Numbered from the stretch's first letter, positions 20,146 to 31,189 are shown. The stretch: DNA of 64,000 nucleotides from Komarekiella atlantica HA4396-MV6 (GCA_019359395.1 JAHHHK010000019.1:1-64000); one strand, 5' to 3'. Notes: generated from the sequence alone by a model not told the origin. A program made the numbers and translations.

Positions 20146-20878
20146 ATAAATTTGTAATCAGATCAGTTTCCTCAATTTGTTTTTTCAGCCATAAGTCAAA
20201 CAAATCACCCATAATTTTATAACGCAATTTTTTCTCTAACTGCGCTTGCATAATCTCCTCCACCAAAATCAAGTGTATTCCCTTAGAAGTTATTATCGGT
20301 TTGAGAAGCTGAGGTGGTGTAACAGCAAAGACAGCAGCAGAAATCTCCGGCTTTAAATCTTGGCGGCGCACTATCCCTAAATATCCCCCTTTTCGGCGTA
20401 ATTCAGTATCCTGGATATATTTGTGAGCCACATCATAAAAACTCATCTCACCTTCCTTAACAGCATAGAAAAGTTCTATTGCCAAGTCTTCATCATCCAA
20501 TACAACCTCATACATCACCACGCCAGTGTAGTCTAGCTGATGTTCAAAGAAGTATGATTCGATTTTATTTGTAAACAAATGTTGACTTAACTTTCCGAAA
20601 ACGACATCACTATAAACAATTTCTTCAAAATCATCTAAAGACAAACTATGTTTTTCCAGCCAAGTCCATGTCTCTTCAGCACTAGTGAGTTTATTCATTA
20701 AGCGGAATAAGTCTGCTGCTTTTTGTAATTCTTCTGTTTCTACTTTTATGCCAGCTTCTTCAGCAGCAGATATAATTACTTTGCGGCTAACAATCTGCTC
20801 AATTATCTCAGGAATTTTGCAGGATAGCTTGACTTGTTGAAAAATATCCTCGTTGGTAACGGTAATAGATTGTGACAT
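20144..20878 (-). CDS. Parvulin/SurA-like peptidylprolyl isomerase
   Basis: ELFYAVKEGEMSFYDVAHKYIQDTELRRKGGYLGIVRRQDLKPEISAAVF...IITSKGIHLILVEEI. Confidence 0.8.
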   Translation of the reverse strand: MSQSITVTNEDIFQQVKLSCKIPEIIEQIVSRKVIISAAEEAGIKVETEELQKAADLFRLMNKLTSAEETWTWLEKHSLSLDDFEEIVYSDVVFGKLSQHLFTNKIESYFFEHQLDYTGVVMYEVVLDDEDLAIELFYAVKEGEMSFYDVAHKYIQDTELRRKGGYLGIVRRQDLKPEISAAVFAVTPPQLLKPIITSKGIHLILVEEIMQAQLEKKLRYKIMGDLFDLWLKKQIEETDLITNL

Positions 20879-20997
20879 GATGTTGCTCTTAAATTAGTTA
20901 GGTGAACTTAAAAGTGACATACTAACCTTTCCGCTTTGCCTTCAAGGGAAAGGGGTTAGTAGCTGAGGTCTAGGAATAGATAGGTATAGTTAAACTT

Positions 20998-22539
20998 TTA
21001 CAATTTCACCCCGCCCTGCTGCAACTGCTTAAATGGGTCAAGCAGAAAATCAATAATCCGGCGCTGGCGGACAATTACCTCAGCTGTTGCTGTATCCCCA
21101 GGACGCAAGGCAATACATTTATTAGCCGAGGAAATACAATTTTGTTTTAGGGCAATTTCCAAGTCATAAGCTGCCACCTTTCCATTAGGTGTTTCCACGT
21201 CTACGGTAGTAGGAGAAATCTCTAACAATTCTCCTTCCATCACGCCATAATCCTGAAACGGATAAGCATCAAACTTTACCTTAACTGGCAATCCTCTTCG
21301 TAAAGAACCACTCTCAGTTGTCGCCATTTGCGCCCGAATTATTAAAGGCGAACCTTGGGGTGCAATCTCCGCAATCATTGCCCCAGGCTGTACTACAGAC
21401 CCAGCCCGTTGTATTGGTAACTGAAACACTCTACCATTCACGGTGGCTCTTAACTCTCGTTGTTTTAACTGAAATTTTAACGAGACAATCTGACTCTTAC
21501 TTTGAGCAATTTCTGCCTGAAGCGTAGTAATTTCTGTCTCCAAATTCTTTTGTTGTTCGTCGATTTTTAGCACAGCCAGTTTGCTGGAACGAGTTAAGGT
21601 TTGATAACTCCTTTCCTGTTCTTTCAGTCGCAACTGTGCCTGCTCAATATCTGCATTTGCTTGCCGAATAGTCCGTTCATAACTACTTTGTTGTTCTACC
21701 AAACGTAGTTTAGCCTGCTGAATATCTGACTGATTTTGTTCGTATAACTGTTGCTTGTCTTTAGCTATATCTTGCTTTTGTACAACATTAATTTCTGGAA
21801 CAACTCCTGACTGCCAAAGACTACGATAGCGCTCAACTTCTCGCTCGGTACTCGTCAAACTACTGTTTACTAATTTATTAGCTGTTTGACTATGCTCAAG
21901 AGTTTGCCGTGCCTGATTGACTTGAGATAATTTTTCGTCTTTTTGTAAATCATAAGAATTACTAAGAGCGTTCATATTATGTCGCGCTTGGTCAATTTGA
22001 GCCTGCTTTTCTAACTGTTGAGATTGATTTTGTTGCTGTTGCGTTGTCAAAGATACAACTAACTGACTTTTAGATGAATTTAACTGAGAAAGTCGATTTA
22101 ATTGTCCCTCCAATTTATCCTGTGCCTGCCGCATTTCCGCTTTAACTAATTCTGATTCCAACACCAATAAAGTCTGCCCAACTTTAACTGAATCACCTTC
22201 CTTTACCCGAATTTCGGCAACAGTACCCGCCACAGCAGCATCCAGCCTAACCGTCTTTCCCTTTGGCTCAAGTCGCCCTCTTGCCGTACCCGTCTCATCC
22301 ACCTTAGATAGCATCGCCCAAGGTAAAATGATCGAGACAAACACCACCAAAAAATACAGTAATCCCCTTGTCCAAACCTGGGGCAAACTATCAAGTAAAT
22401 CCTTGGTTGCGTAAGCCCAATCATCAGTTGAGCTAGCTGGTGTTTGCTCTTTTAAAATTTCTTCGCGCTGTTCTACCTCATGGATTTGGGTTTGAACCCT
22501 TCCATTCAATGTGTTTGGCATGATTTTTCTTGATATCAA
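20998..22539 (-). CDS. HlyD-family secretion adaptor
   Basis: GTARGRLEPKGKTVRLDAAVAGTVAEIRVKEGDSVKVGQTLLVLE, coiled coil, C-terminal barrel. Confidence 0.9.
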   Translation of the reverse strand: MISRKIMPNTLNGRVQTQIHEVEQREEILKEQTPASSTDDWAYATKDLLDSLPQVWTRGLLYFLVVFVSIILPWAMLSKVDETGTARGRLEPKGKTVRLDAAVAGTVAEIRVKEGDSVKVGQTLLVLESELVKAEMRQAQDKLEGQLNRLSQLNSSKSQLVVSLTTQQQQNQSQQLEKQAQIDQARHNMNALSNSYDLQKDEKLSQVNQARQTLEHSQTANKLVNSSLTSTEREVERYRSLWQSGVVPEINVVQKQDIAKDKQQLYEQNQSDIQQAKLRLVEQQSSYERTIRQANADIEQAQLRLKEQERSYQTLTRSSKLAVLKIDEQQKNLETEITTLQAEIAQSKSQIVSLKFQLKQRELRATVNGRVFQLPIQRAGSVVQPGAMIAEIAPQGSPLIIRAQMATTESGSLRRGLPVKVKFDAYPFQDYGVMEGELLEISPTTVDVETPNGKVAAYDLEIALKQNCISSANKCIALRPGDTATAEVIVRQRRIIDFLLDPFKQLQQGGVKL

Positions 22540-22600
22540 TTTAGGATTTTCGATTTTAGGAGCGGGGAGACAATGAGAGCTTCCTTCTTATCCTCTTGTT

Positions 22601-25324
22601 TCACCCAGCAACATCCGTCTGCTGATGATTGAGATAAAAATAATGTCCCCGCTTCGCCATCAACTCTTGGTGAGTCCCACTCTCAATCAACACGCCGCGA
22701 TCTAGCACTAAAATCAAATCTGCATTTCGCACAGTTGAAAGACGATGGGCGATTACTAAAGTAGTTCTGCCTTTGAGAATTGTGTTTAAATTCGTCTGAA
22801 TAATCCTTTCTGACTCAGCATCTAGATGGGAAGTCGCTTCATCCAAAACCAGTAGCTTAGGATTGCCTAATAACGCCTTTGCGATCGCAATTCTTTGTCG
22901 CTGTCCTCCAGATAACATCCCACCTCCTTCACCAATCTGGGTTTCATAACCCATAGGTAACTTTTTAATAAACTCATCAGCACCCGCTAATCGTGCCGCC
23001 TCAATAATCTCTGCTAAAGTTGCCCCAGGATGTGCCAAGCTAATATTTTCCCGAATCGTTCCCCCAAACAAAAAGGTATCTTGATCGACTACCCCAATCT
23101 GCTCGCGTAGAGAACGCAACGAAACACTGGTAATATCCTGTCCATCAATCAAGACTTTGCCATCTGTGGGGGGATATAACCCTAAAACCAGCTTAGAAAT
23201 CGTGGTTTTCCCCGAACCACTCCGTCCCACCAAGGCAACCATTTGCCCACTGTGTATTTCAAAACTGAGATTTTCCAAAACATTGATATCGCTTTCAGGG
23301 TGATAGCGAAATGTCACATTGTCAAAGCGAATGTTACCTTGAATGGGTGGTAAAGATTGCCGCACTTGGTGCTGCAAATCCTCTTCTGGTTCCGCATCTA
23401 ACACATCATTAATGCGTTCCACGGCAATCACAACTTCTTGTAATTGATTCCACAAAACTGTTAATCGTTGGAAGGGTCTAATAATATTTCCTAGCAACAT
23501 ATTAAATGCCACCAATTGCCCAATGGTTAACTCGTTGTGAATCACTTGGTATGCCCCAAACCACAGTAATACAGTAGTTATCACTGCTTCAATTGTGTTG
23601 CTGAATATTTGCAGGCGATTGCTAATAATTTGCCCGGAAAAGTTAGTTTTTACTTCCTTACTTAATAACTCTTCCCAATGCCAGCGCACTGTCTGTTCCA
23701 CTGCGGTGGATTTAACCGTTCGCACACCGGAAAGGACTTCAATTAGATAGCTGCTTTCATTAGCAACAGCATTAAAGATTTCTCTAGAAATCTTTTGTAA
23801 AAAAGGTGTGGCAATCAATGCCAACAGGAAAAAAGGCGGTACAATCACTAACACTAACAACGCCATTTTCCAACTGTACCAAAACATTAATCCTAAATAG
23901 ATAAAGACAGTGACTAAATCTAGGAGGATGGACAACGCCTCACCGGAAAGGAAGCGTTGAATTTTGCGGTTTTCCTGTACACGAGAGATAATATCCCCCA
24001 CATAACGCGACTCAAAGTAACTCAACGGTAGCCGCAGGGTATGACGAATAAATCCGACAATCAGTGCTAAATCGAGCTTATTCGCCGTGTGGTCTAACAG
24101 ATATTGCCGCAACCCTGTCATCGCCACCCGGAATAAACTAAAAATTAGTAACCCTAACCCCACCGCCGTTAAGGTTAGTTCAGAACGCTGCACCACTACA
24201 CGGTCTAAAATTAACTGAGTAAATAGAGGGGTAACAAGTCCAAATATCTGGATAAACACCGAAGCAATTAATACCTCCAGCATGACTAAAGAGTGAGGCT
24301 TCATCAACTCAAAGAATTGCCAAAAAGGAGTAGAAGTCTCTTTGGTATCCTTTAGCATGGCTGTTGGTTGCAGCAGCAATGTGTAACCAGTCCAGTTAGC
24401 TTTAAATCCGGCGTGGCTGACGCTGCGTTGCCCGATCGCAGGGTCGGCTATAATGAAGTGTTTGCGAGTAATTTCGTAGACGACGATGTAATGCTTGCCT
24501 TCCCAGTGAGCGATCGCAGGCAATTTTTGCTTTGCCAATTGATCAAGACTCGCTTTCACAGGTCGCGTAGTAAACCCAATACTTTCCGCCGCCGCTGATA
24601 ATCCCCGCAGTGACGAGCCATTACGATCAACATTGGCGATATCCCGCAGGCGATTTACACTAAAGTTTTTCCCCCAATAACGAGACACCATCACTAAACA
24701 AGCTGCACCACAATCCGATCCACTCTGTTGGGCAAAAAACGGATAGCGCCGCATCACACGCTGTAATAAATGCCCCACTCGCTGTGTGGAGTTGGGAAAA
24801 TAGGCTTTGCTAATCTTTTTCTGGCGTCGCTCTACTGCTGGAGTTGACAAAATATTTGTTTCATGTGGCCGTTTTGAGTCAGATGGCAGTACTGGCGGGT
24901 TATGTGAGTCTAGCTGTTGAGGATTACGGGATAGCGCCTTAGTCCACAAATGCTCCCGAATTTGAGGATATTTAGCCATCAATGGCCAAAGTACTTCACC
25001 CGGAACAAAGCATAGTTGCAAATTTACTGAAGCTCTTGCAGTATATGGTCTGAAGTCAACTTCGTTAAACAAGGTAAATTCCCCAAATGATTCTCCCGCC
25101 TCCAAAGTGGTAATTAACTCATCGGCGCTATCTAGCAACCTGACTTTACCAGCGATCGCAATATATATGCCTGGAGCATCACCTTGCCAGAATTTGCCAA
25201 CTTTTGGGTTAATAAATTTAACTTGTTTAAGACAATGTTGAAATTCCTCTGTCGAAAGAGAATACCCCAGAGTATTGTTGAACTGTTGCAGAGAAGCCAA
25301 CTGAGCGGATATATCTTGCGCCAT
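22601..25324 (-). CDS. Peptidase-containing ABC exporter (cNMP-binding-like N-terminus + C39 peptidase + TMD + ATPase)
   Basis: GESFGEFTLFNEVDFRPYTARA; C39 QQSGSDCGAACLVMVSRYWG; Walker A GRSGSGKTT; LSGGQRQRIAIAKAL. Confidence 0.93.
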   Translation of the reverse strand: MAQDISAQLASLQQFNNTLGYSLSTEEFQHCLKQVKFINPKVGKFWQGDAPGIYIAIAGKVRLLDSADELITTLEAGESFGEFTLFNEVDFRPYTARASVNLQLCFVPGEVLWPLMAKYPQIREHLWTKALSRNPQQLDSHNPPVLPSDSKRPHETNILSTPAVERRQKKISKAYFPNSTQRVGHLLQRVMRRYPFFAQQSGSDCGAACLVMVSRYWGKNFSVNRLRDIANVDRNGSSLRGLSAAAESIGFTTRPVKASLDQLAKQKLPAIAHWEGKHYIVVYEITRKHFIIADPAIGQRSVSHAGFKANWTGYTLLLQPTAMLKDTKETSTPFWQFFELMKPHSLVMLEVLIASVFIQIFGLVTPLFTQLILDRVVVQRSELTLTAVGLGLLIFSLFRVAMTGLRQYLLDHTANKLDLALIVGFIRHTLRLPLSYFESRYVGDIISRVQENRKIQRFLSGEALSILLDLVTVFIYLGLMFWYSWKMALLVLVIVPPFFLLALIATPFLQKISREIFNAVANESSYLIEVLSGVRTVKSTAVEQTVRWHWEELLSKEVKTNFSGQIISNRLQIFSNTIEAVITTVLLWFGAYQVIHNELTIGQLVAFNMLLGNIIRPFQRLTVLWNQLQEVVIAVERINDVLDAEPEEDLQHQVRQSLPPIQGNIRFDNVTFRYHPESDINVLENLSFEIHSGQMVALVGRSGSGKTTISKLVLGLYPPTDGKVLIDGQDITSVSLRSLREQIGVVDQDTFLFGGTIRENISLAHPGATLAEIIEAARLAGADEFIKKLPMGYETQIGEGGGMLSGGQRQRIAIAKALLGNPKLLVLDEATSHLDAESERIIQTNLNTILKGRTTLVIAHRLSTVRNADLILVLDRGVLIESGTHQELMAKRGHYFYLNHQQTDVAG

Positions 25325-25985
25325 GAATGTCTAAATCTTTTCCTAATTTGGCAAAGTTAATAGGTAAAAATTCGGTATTATCTGGAATAGCTGTCGATTT
25401 GAGGTCACTAATCAAAATTTTGGAACCCTGAGCCTGTTCAGAATTCCTGGGTTTTGGTAGGGTAGATAATCCCATCTGTTTGAGCAGTCGCTTGAGGTGG
25501 CGATCGCTCACCTCAATCCCAAGTTCTTTTGCCAGATGTTTCCCAAGCCAGTTGGCTGTCCACCGTCGAAAAGAATAGCCATAATTGCGGGGACTAGTGC
25601 TAACCAATTCTTTCAACCGCTCTAAATACTGATCATTCACAGCTTTAGGACGACCAATGGGACAATCTTGCCATTGATGCGCCATCCCCGTCCGCGCTAT
25701 GTGCATCCAATGTCGTGCTGTTGCTGCACAACACCCCAAGGTTTGACAAATTTCCGTTTGCGTTTTTCCCTCATCTGCCAACAACATGATTTCAATTCGT
25801 TGGCGATAGGATTCAGGTAAACTCTTATGCAAACTTTCTAGCAGCAGTTTCCGCTGAAACGGTGTTAAACACTTACCACCAGCTGCACTTGGATACATGG
25901 CTTCAGGTTTCGCTTGGTAGTCAAACATATAAGTAGAATTTACTAGTTTTGCAGACGCACGAATGTTTTCTGCTTGAGACATCAT
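25227..25985 (-). CDS. Helix-turn-helix protein resembling an IS630-type transposase N-terminus, no DDE domain
   Basis: GKTQTEICQTLGCCAATARHWMHIA; YGYSFRRWTANWLGKHLAKELGIEVSDRHLKRLLKQMG; overlaps exporter start by 98 nt. Confidence 0.7.
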   Translation of the reverse strand: MMSQAENIRASAKLVNSTYMFDYQAKPEAMYPSAAGGKCLTPFQRKLLLESLHKSLPESYRQRIEIMLLADEGKTQTEICQTLGCCAATARHWMHIARTGMAHQWQDCPIGRPKAVNDQYLERLKELVSTSPRNYGYSFRRWTANWLGKHLAKELGIEVSDRHLKRLLKQMGLSTLPKPRNSEQAQGSKILISDLKSTAIPDNTEFLPINFAKLGKDLDIHGARYIRSVGFSATVQQYSGVFSFDRGISTLS

Positions 25986-26565
25986 TTATCAAGCACCTCA
26001 AAATCAGTCTTTCAGGTGCTAGTTCTTACCCTAAAGGTTGATGTTGCTCTTTGCAGGCATATATCAAGCTACACATCGTATTTGTAAATTCCGAAGAAGA
26101 ATCGTTAAATTTTCAATGTTGAAATATTTGTTTAAAAGTTACATTCTCTGTATAACCACTGCATATTATAACTTACTAGTATAAAAAGTAGTTTGTAAAT
26201 AATTGTAAAGGAATAAATTGAGACGAAAGTGAGCCGTTTCAATTAGTCAACAAATTTCTGATTTCCCTTGCCTACCTTATTGACTATGACTGGCGATCGC
26301 TCTGCACCATCTTGACTAAACTTAAAAATTACTACAAAAGATAGCCATATTTTGCACGAAATAACTTATGCAATAATTGCTACACTATAAAGGTTTTCAA
26401 TTAAAGACTTTATCTAAGTGATATTGCTGCCGCATTAGCTGCTTTAGCTACAAACAGAGAAAAAGTTACTCTGTTTTCACCTCCGTCGTTTACAACAAAA
26501 AAAATTTGGTATTCACGGAGGAAGATTAGCAGGAATTGTGAATTGTATTTGGCTCAGATTACAGC

Positions 26566-27729
26566 TTAATTTTCTATTAAAGGTAGGGTAACGATAAAAG
26601 TTGTGCCCACTCCAACTTGACTATTAACTACAATCTCGCCTCCGTGTGCCTCGACACACTTCTTAACAATTGCTAACCCTAAGCCAGTGCCGGGAATGGT
26701 TCCGACATTATCAGCACGCTGGAAAGGCTGAAACAGACGCTTTTGATCTTCTTGAGGAATGCCAATTCCCCGATCTTGAATTTGGAAAATTACTGCTTTT
26801 TCCTGAGCAATTAGTTCAAAACGTACTATGCCGCCTGGTAGTGAATATTTAATAGCATTGCTAAGCAAATTGCCTAAAATGTGCCGTAGCAGGCCTTCAT
26901 CCCATACAGACTCGCCCAATTCCCTAGGACTAACAAACACCAGAGTTAGATTCTTCTCTTTGGCTATTAATTGAGCTTCTTTGACCAGTTGGCGGCAGAA
27001 AGCTTCCAAATCCATAGAGATGAGTTCACACCAGAGTTTACCGGAATCGGCTTTACCTATAAATGAAACCTCATCCAAAAGCTGCGCCATGTTTTTGATG
27101 GCCGAGCGAATCATTTGCAAATGATCCAGCTTTTTCTCTTTGGTCAATTTTTCGTCGTGGTTTTGTAGTAATCCAGCAGCTAAAAGAATAGTATTTAAGG
27201 GGTTGCGGATGTCATGAGAGAGCATTGAGACAAATTCAGATTTGAACTGGTTAAGTTCATTAGCTTTCACCAGTTCAGCAGTTCGTTCCTCAACCCGGAC
27301 TTGTAAAGTCTCATTGACCGTACGTAATGTTTCCAAAACCTGCTTACGCTCGATCGCATAACGCAAGGAGCGAACCAAGGCATCTACACTTACCTGCCGT
27401 TTGACTAAATAATCTTGTGCCCCTTGCCGCACTGCCTCAATTGCCAGTTCCTCGTCGTTTGTATTTGTTAGTACAACAATCGGGATACCTGGAGCTCGGC
27501 TAATCAGAGGGGGCAAAGATGACAGTCCTTGGCTGTCAGGAAGGGTTAAATCTAACAAAATAACATCGTATGTACATTCACTTAGTTCCTTGAGTGCTTC
27601 CGCCAATCGCTTCACGTGAAGCAGAGTAAACTCTTGGGACTGGGCTTGCTTCAAAAACTCTTTTAACAATCTAGCTTCTGCTAAACTGTCCTCAATTAAT
27701 AGGATTTTTACTGAGTCGCTCACAACCAT
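26566..27729 (-). CDS. Response regulator-histidine kinase hybrid (REC-HisKA-HATPase)
   Basis: KILLIEDSLAEARLLKEFL, VILLDLTLPDSQG, MLSHDIRNPLNTIL, GTGLGLAIVKKCVEAHGG. Confidence 0.92.
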   Translation of the reverse strand: MVVSDSVKILLIEDSLAEARLLKEFLKQAQSQEFTLLHVKRLAEALKELSECTYDVILLDLTLPDSQGLSSLPPLISRAPGIPIVVLTNTNDEELAIEAVRQGAQDYLVKRQVSVDALVRSLRYAIERKQVLETLRTVNETLQVRVEERTAELVKANELNQFKSEFVSMLSHDIRNPLNTILLAAGLLQNHDEKLTKEKKLDHLQMIRSAIKNMAQLLDEVSFIGKADSGKLWCELISMDLEAFCRQLVKEAQLIAKEKNLTLVFVSPRELGESVWDEGLLRHILGNLLSNAIKYSLPGGIVRFELIAQEKAVIFQIQDRGIGIPQEDQKRLFQPFQRADNVGTIPGTGLGLAIVKKCVEAHGGEIVVNSQVGVGTTFIVTLPLIEN

Positions 27730-27870
27730 AATCTTCGGGTTTCACCCCCTATTGCCCCTCTATCTTGAAAGTACTGAGTACTGAGTGAGACGCGACTAAT
27801 CGCGTCTGTACAGGAGTGCTGAAGCGCGGATAGCTCTGGTTTAGCCCGTGCTGAGTAGTGAGTTATTATT

Positions 27871-28075
27871 CATTGGTGTCAACTTCAGCTAAAAATAGCT
27901 TTACTGTTAGCTTCCTCACCCGCCAGAGAATGAATTCTCTGGCTAATAGCGAAAGTCTACTTTAGTAGACTCAGGATTTTGGAAATATTTTAGTCATCTT
28001 CAGATAACTTTTGCTATGAGCAAGGAAGTTCAGTTCCTTGCGGGATATGGATTTCACGTTAAGTTAAACCAATGG
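27871..28075. repeat. About 205-bp multi-hairpin dispersed element (copy A), termini CATTGGTGTCAAC / GTTAAACCAATG
   Basis: Second copy at 57750-57955; several stem-loops (CCAGAGAATGAATTCTCTGG, GTCTACTTTAGTAGAC). Confidence 0.75.
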
Positions 28076-28112
28076 TTATTATTCTCCCACTGCCCCTCTG
28101 CCCTCCCCGCTC

Positions 28113-28607
28113 TCACTCCGATGGTAGTGTCACAGTACACAGCCAAAAATCTTCAATACTTTTGACGATTTGGAATAGTTGGTTGAGGTTACGAGACTTA
28201 GTGATGTAGCAATTCACATGCAAATTATAGCTGTGAAAAATGTCATCCTCGTTTTTTGAGGTTGTTAACACTACTACTGGAATGCGTTTGAGTGTTGGGT
28301 CGGCTTTAATTTCCGCAAGTACCTCTCGCCCATCCTTCTTGGGCAAGTTCAAATCCAGTAGGATGAGGTCAGGGCGTGGTGCATCGGCGTATTCACCTTC
28401 TTGGCGTAAATAAGCCATAGCGTCTATGCCATCCCTGACAGTCACCACTTTGTAAGACACTGAACTATTTTTCAGTGCTTCTTGAATTAAACGGACATCG
28501 GCTTTATTGTCCTCGACCAAAAAGATGGTTTTGTGTTTTTCTTCCGTTTCTACGCTCAAGCTCGCGTCCTCCAACTGGAATTGTAAAGTAGAAGGTTGCG
28601 CCTTCAT
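28113..28607 (-). CDS. Rcp1-like single-domain response regulator
   Basis: [62 protein letters not shown]. Confidence 0.9.
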   Translation of the reverse strand: MKAQPSTLQFQLEDASLSVETEEKHKTIFLVEDNKADVRLIQEALKNSSVSYKVVTVRDGIDAMAYLRQEGEYADAPRPDLILLDLNLPKKDGREVLAEIKADPTLKRIPVVVLTTSKNEDDIFHSYNLHVNCYITKSRNLNQLFQIVKSIEDFWLCTVTLPSE

Positions 28608-30810
28608 CCAGTTGCGATTCTACCCAGATCCGCCCCCGATGGCATTCGACAATCTTCTTACAGATAGCTAGACCCATGCCTGTACCGGAATATTCATCCC
28701 GTGTGTGTAGGCGCTGAAAGATGACGAAAATGCGATCGCTAAACTGTGGGTCAATGCCAATACCATTATCCCGTACGGAGAATAGCCATGCATCCTCTAG
28801 TCTCTCTGCTCCTATGTGGATTTGCGGCGACTCGTCACTGTGGAATTTAATGGCGTTACCGATGAGGTTCTGAAATAGCTGCATCAGTTGCGTACTGTCA
28901 GCCATGACTGTTGGTAAGGGATCGTGGGTGATAGTAGCGCCAGTTTCATTAATGCGTTGACGCAAATTACTCAAGGCCCGATCTAAGGCTGTTTCTACCT
29001 CAGTCATTTGAAATGCGATCGCCTGCATATCCACTTTAGAGTATGCTAGTACGTCATCAATTAACGTCTGCATCAGGCTAACTCCTTCGACGGCATAGCT
29101 GATAAACTCTTGAGCATCTTCATCGAGTTCTTCGCGATAGCGCATCTCCAACAGTTGCACGTAATTCACAACTTGATTGAGTGGTTCTTGCAAGTCATGA
29201 GAGGCGACGTAGGCAAACTTTTTCAGTTCTGCGTTGGAACGTTCTAAATCTTGAGCTAACTGAGCAAGTTCATCAGCTTGACGCAGGACGATATTGACGA
29301 TTGCTTTGCGTAATTCTAATGCTGCTTTGACTTCTACATATTTCCAAGGTAAAGACGTTAAACGAACGGTTTCTTTCCACAATTCAAATGATTTACGTGG
29401 ACATAGCCGGACATTTCCGTCTGACTGGTTAACTTCAAATGCTTTATTAGGATCGCCACCCCAATTTACAGTTTGAATTACTTCCGGTCGAAACCACAAA
29501 ACATAATTTCGCTTGGAAATCGGAATAGCTAACAAACCGCTGGCGACGTTTTTAAAACTTTCGGCGTCTGGATAAATGTGTGGCAGTGAATCTGTATAAA
29601 ATACTTCTTCTTCAACGTTATTTTTTAGCCATTGAACTAAAAAATTCAGTTCTTCTTCTTTAGGAGTTTCACCTACTACCGTGCAATTTCCCCCAAAACA
29701 TACTGCTGCTCCTTGAGCGCTGGTTAAATCTAAGAGATGCTGAGGGTTTTTAACTAAACCATCAATAAAGTTTTCTTCTTGGGACATATATTCAATCAAG
29801 ATTGACTGAATATGTGTCAGATTGATGCGATGGTAGTAGTCTTCTGTTTCTTCTCTAGCTGAAATTTCTGCAAATATTACTCGTCCCAAAAACTCGCACG
29901 CTTTACGCAATTCGTAGGACACATGCTTGGGTGACTGATGATGACAAGCAATTAGTCCCCAGAGTTTTTCGTCTTTAATCAAAGAGATAGTTAACGAAGC
30001 GCCAACACCCATATTATGTAAGTACTCCATATGACAAGAAGCAGCACTTCTTAGAATAGAGTTGGTTAAATCAATCGGGCGATCGCTAACTGGATGATTG
30101 CTAGGAAAAACTTTTACTGGCTGAGAATAGGAATCCGGTATTATTCTAATCGAATTAGAAGCGAATAATTTTCTAGCTGGTTTTGGAATATCTGACTCTG
30201 GGTAGTGTAATCCTAGGTAAGGTTCCAGACTTTCTAGTTTTTCTTCGGCGACAACAGAGCCATGTCCATCATCATCAAATTTATATAGCATTACCCGATC
30301 AAATTCCGTTATTTTTCGGACTTCTTGCACAATTACTTGACAAAAGTCACGGAGATTTGCTGTTTTTTCCAGTTGGTTAATAGAAGCTCTAGCCAGATGA
30401 TAAAAACTTAAAAAGGGAATATTTTCTTGGGTAATTGCAGGTTCTAATTCCAGAATTAAAAACCCCTGTGGATTCCGGTGAAATACTGCATCAAATACTG
30501 TGTAGTCATCACCTTTTTTTCTAACCCAAACTTTAGTAGGATTGATAAAGTCAAGATTTGTCTGTGATAGTCCTGTTTGAATTCTCTCTATTTGGAATGG
30601 ATCAAGTAGATCTTCTAATTTTTTTTGCAATATATTTTCGGGAGCAATTCCGAAAATTTTTAATGTATTACTGCTAACTTGTAAGATTTTTAGCTCAGGT
30701 TCTTCTAATACTAACAGGACACCATGAGGCTGAATTTGACTAGAAAGATGAATTGATGCCTCTTTTAAGCTAATTAAATTAATACCTGGTAATTGTAAAC
30801 CTGTTTCCAT
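28504..30810 (-). CDS. Cyanobacterial phytochrome histidine kinase (Cph1-like PAS-GAF-PHY-HK)
   Basis: [58 protein letters not shown] (GAF Cys present), [12 protein letters not shown]. Confidence 0.93.
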   Translation of the reverse strand: METGLQLPGINLISLKEASIHLSSQIQPHGVLLVLEEPELKILQVSSNTLKIFGIAPENILQKKLEDLLDPFQIERIQTGLSQTNLDFINPTKVWVRKKGDDYTVFDAVFHRNPQGFLILELEPAITQENIPFLSFYHLARASINQLEKTANLRDFCQVIVQEVRKITEFDRVMLYKFDDDGHGSVVAEEKLESLEPYLGLHYPESDIPKPARKLFASNSIRIIPDSYSQPVKVFPSNHPVSDRPIDLTNSILRSAASCHMEYLHNMGVGASLTISLIKDEKLWGLIACHHQSPKHVSYELRKACEFLGRVIFAEISAREETEDYYHRINLTHIQSILIEYMSQEENFIDGLVKNPQHLLDLTSAQGAAVCFGGNCTVVGETPKEEELNFLVQWLKNNVEEEVFYTDSLPHIYPDAESFKNVASGLLAIPISKRNYVLWFRPEVIQTVNWGGDPNKAFEVNQSDGNVRLCPRKSFELWKETVRLTSLPWKYVEVKAALELRKAIVNIVLRQADELAQLAQDLERSNAELKKFAYVASHDLQEPLNQVVNYVQLLEMRYREELDEDAQEFISYAVEGVSLMQTLIDDVLAYSKVDMQAIAFQMTEVETALDRALSNLRQRINETGATITHDPLPTVMADSTQLMQLFQNLIGNAIKFHSDESPQIHIGAERLEDAWLFSVRDNGIGIDPQFSDRIFVIFQRLHTRDEYSGTGMGLAICKKIVECHRGRIWVESQLDEGATFYFTIPVGGRELERRNGRKTQNHLFGRGQ

Positions 30811-31189
30811 GACGCTCCTCCTTTGTTGTCTGGGAGTATCAAAATTAGAGTATCTATAATAACTAAAAATGATGAGTACGGAAAATCATAATTCCTTATT
30901 CATCATTTTTACTTAGTATCTAATTTTATATCCCTTAAGTCATGCTTTGCAGTATTTGCTTGTGCTTTAACAGCTTAACAGTAACTTAAGGTTACATAGA
31001 AATAAGATATGTAAAAAGTATGTGATTAAAAACTCCACAATATGTGTAGCTATGTTAACCAAAGATCAAAGATGAAGTATCAAGAACGAAATGTGATAAT
31101 TGAAGTGATAGATGTGCAATTTTTATCATTATTCTTGATATTTTATGGGAGCATACACTATTGGAAGATATTGTTGTATGAACAAGCAC

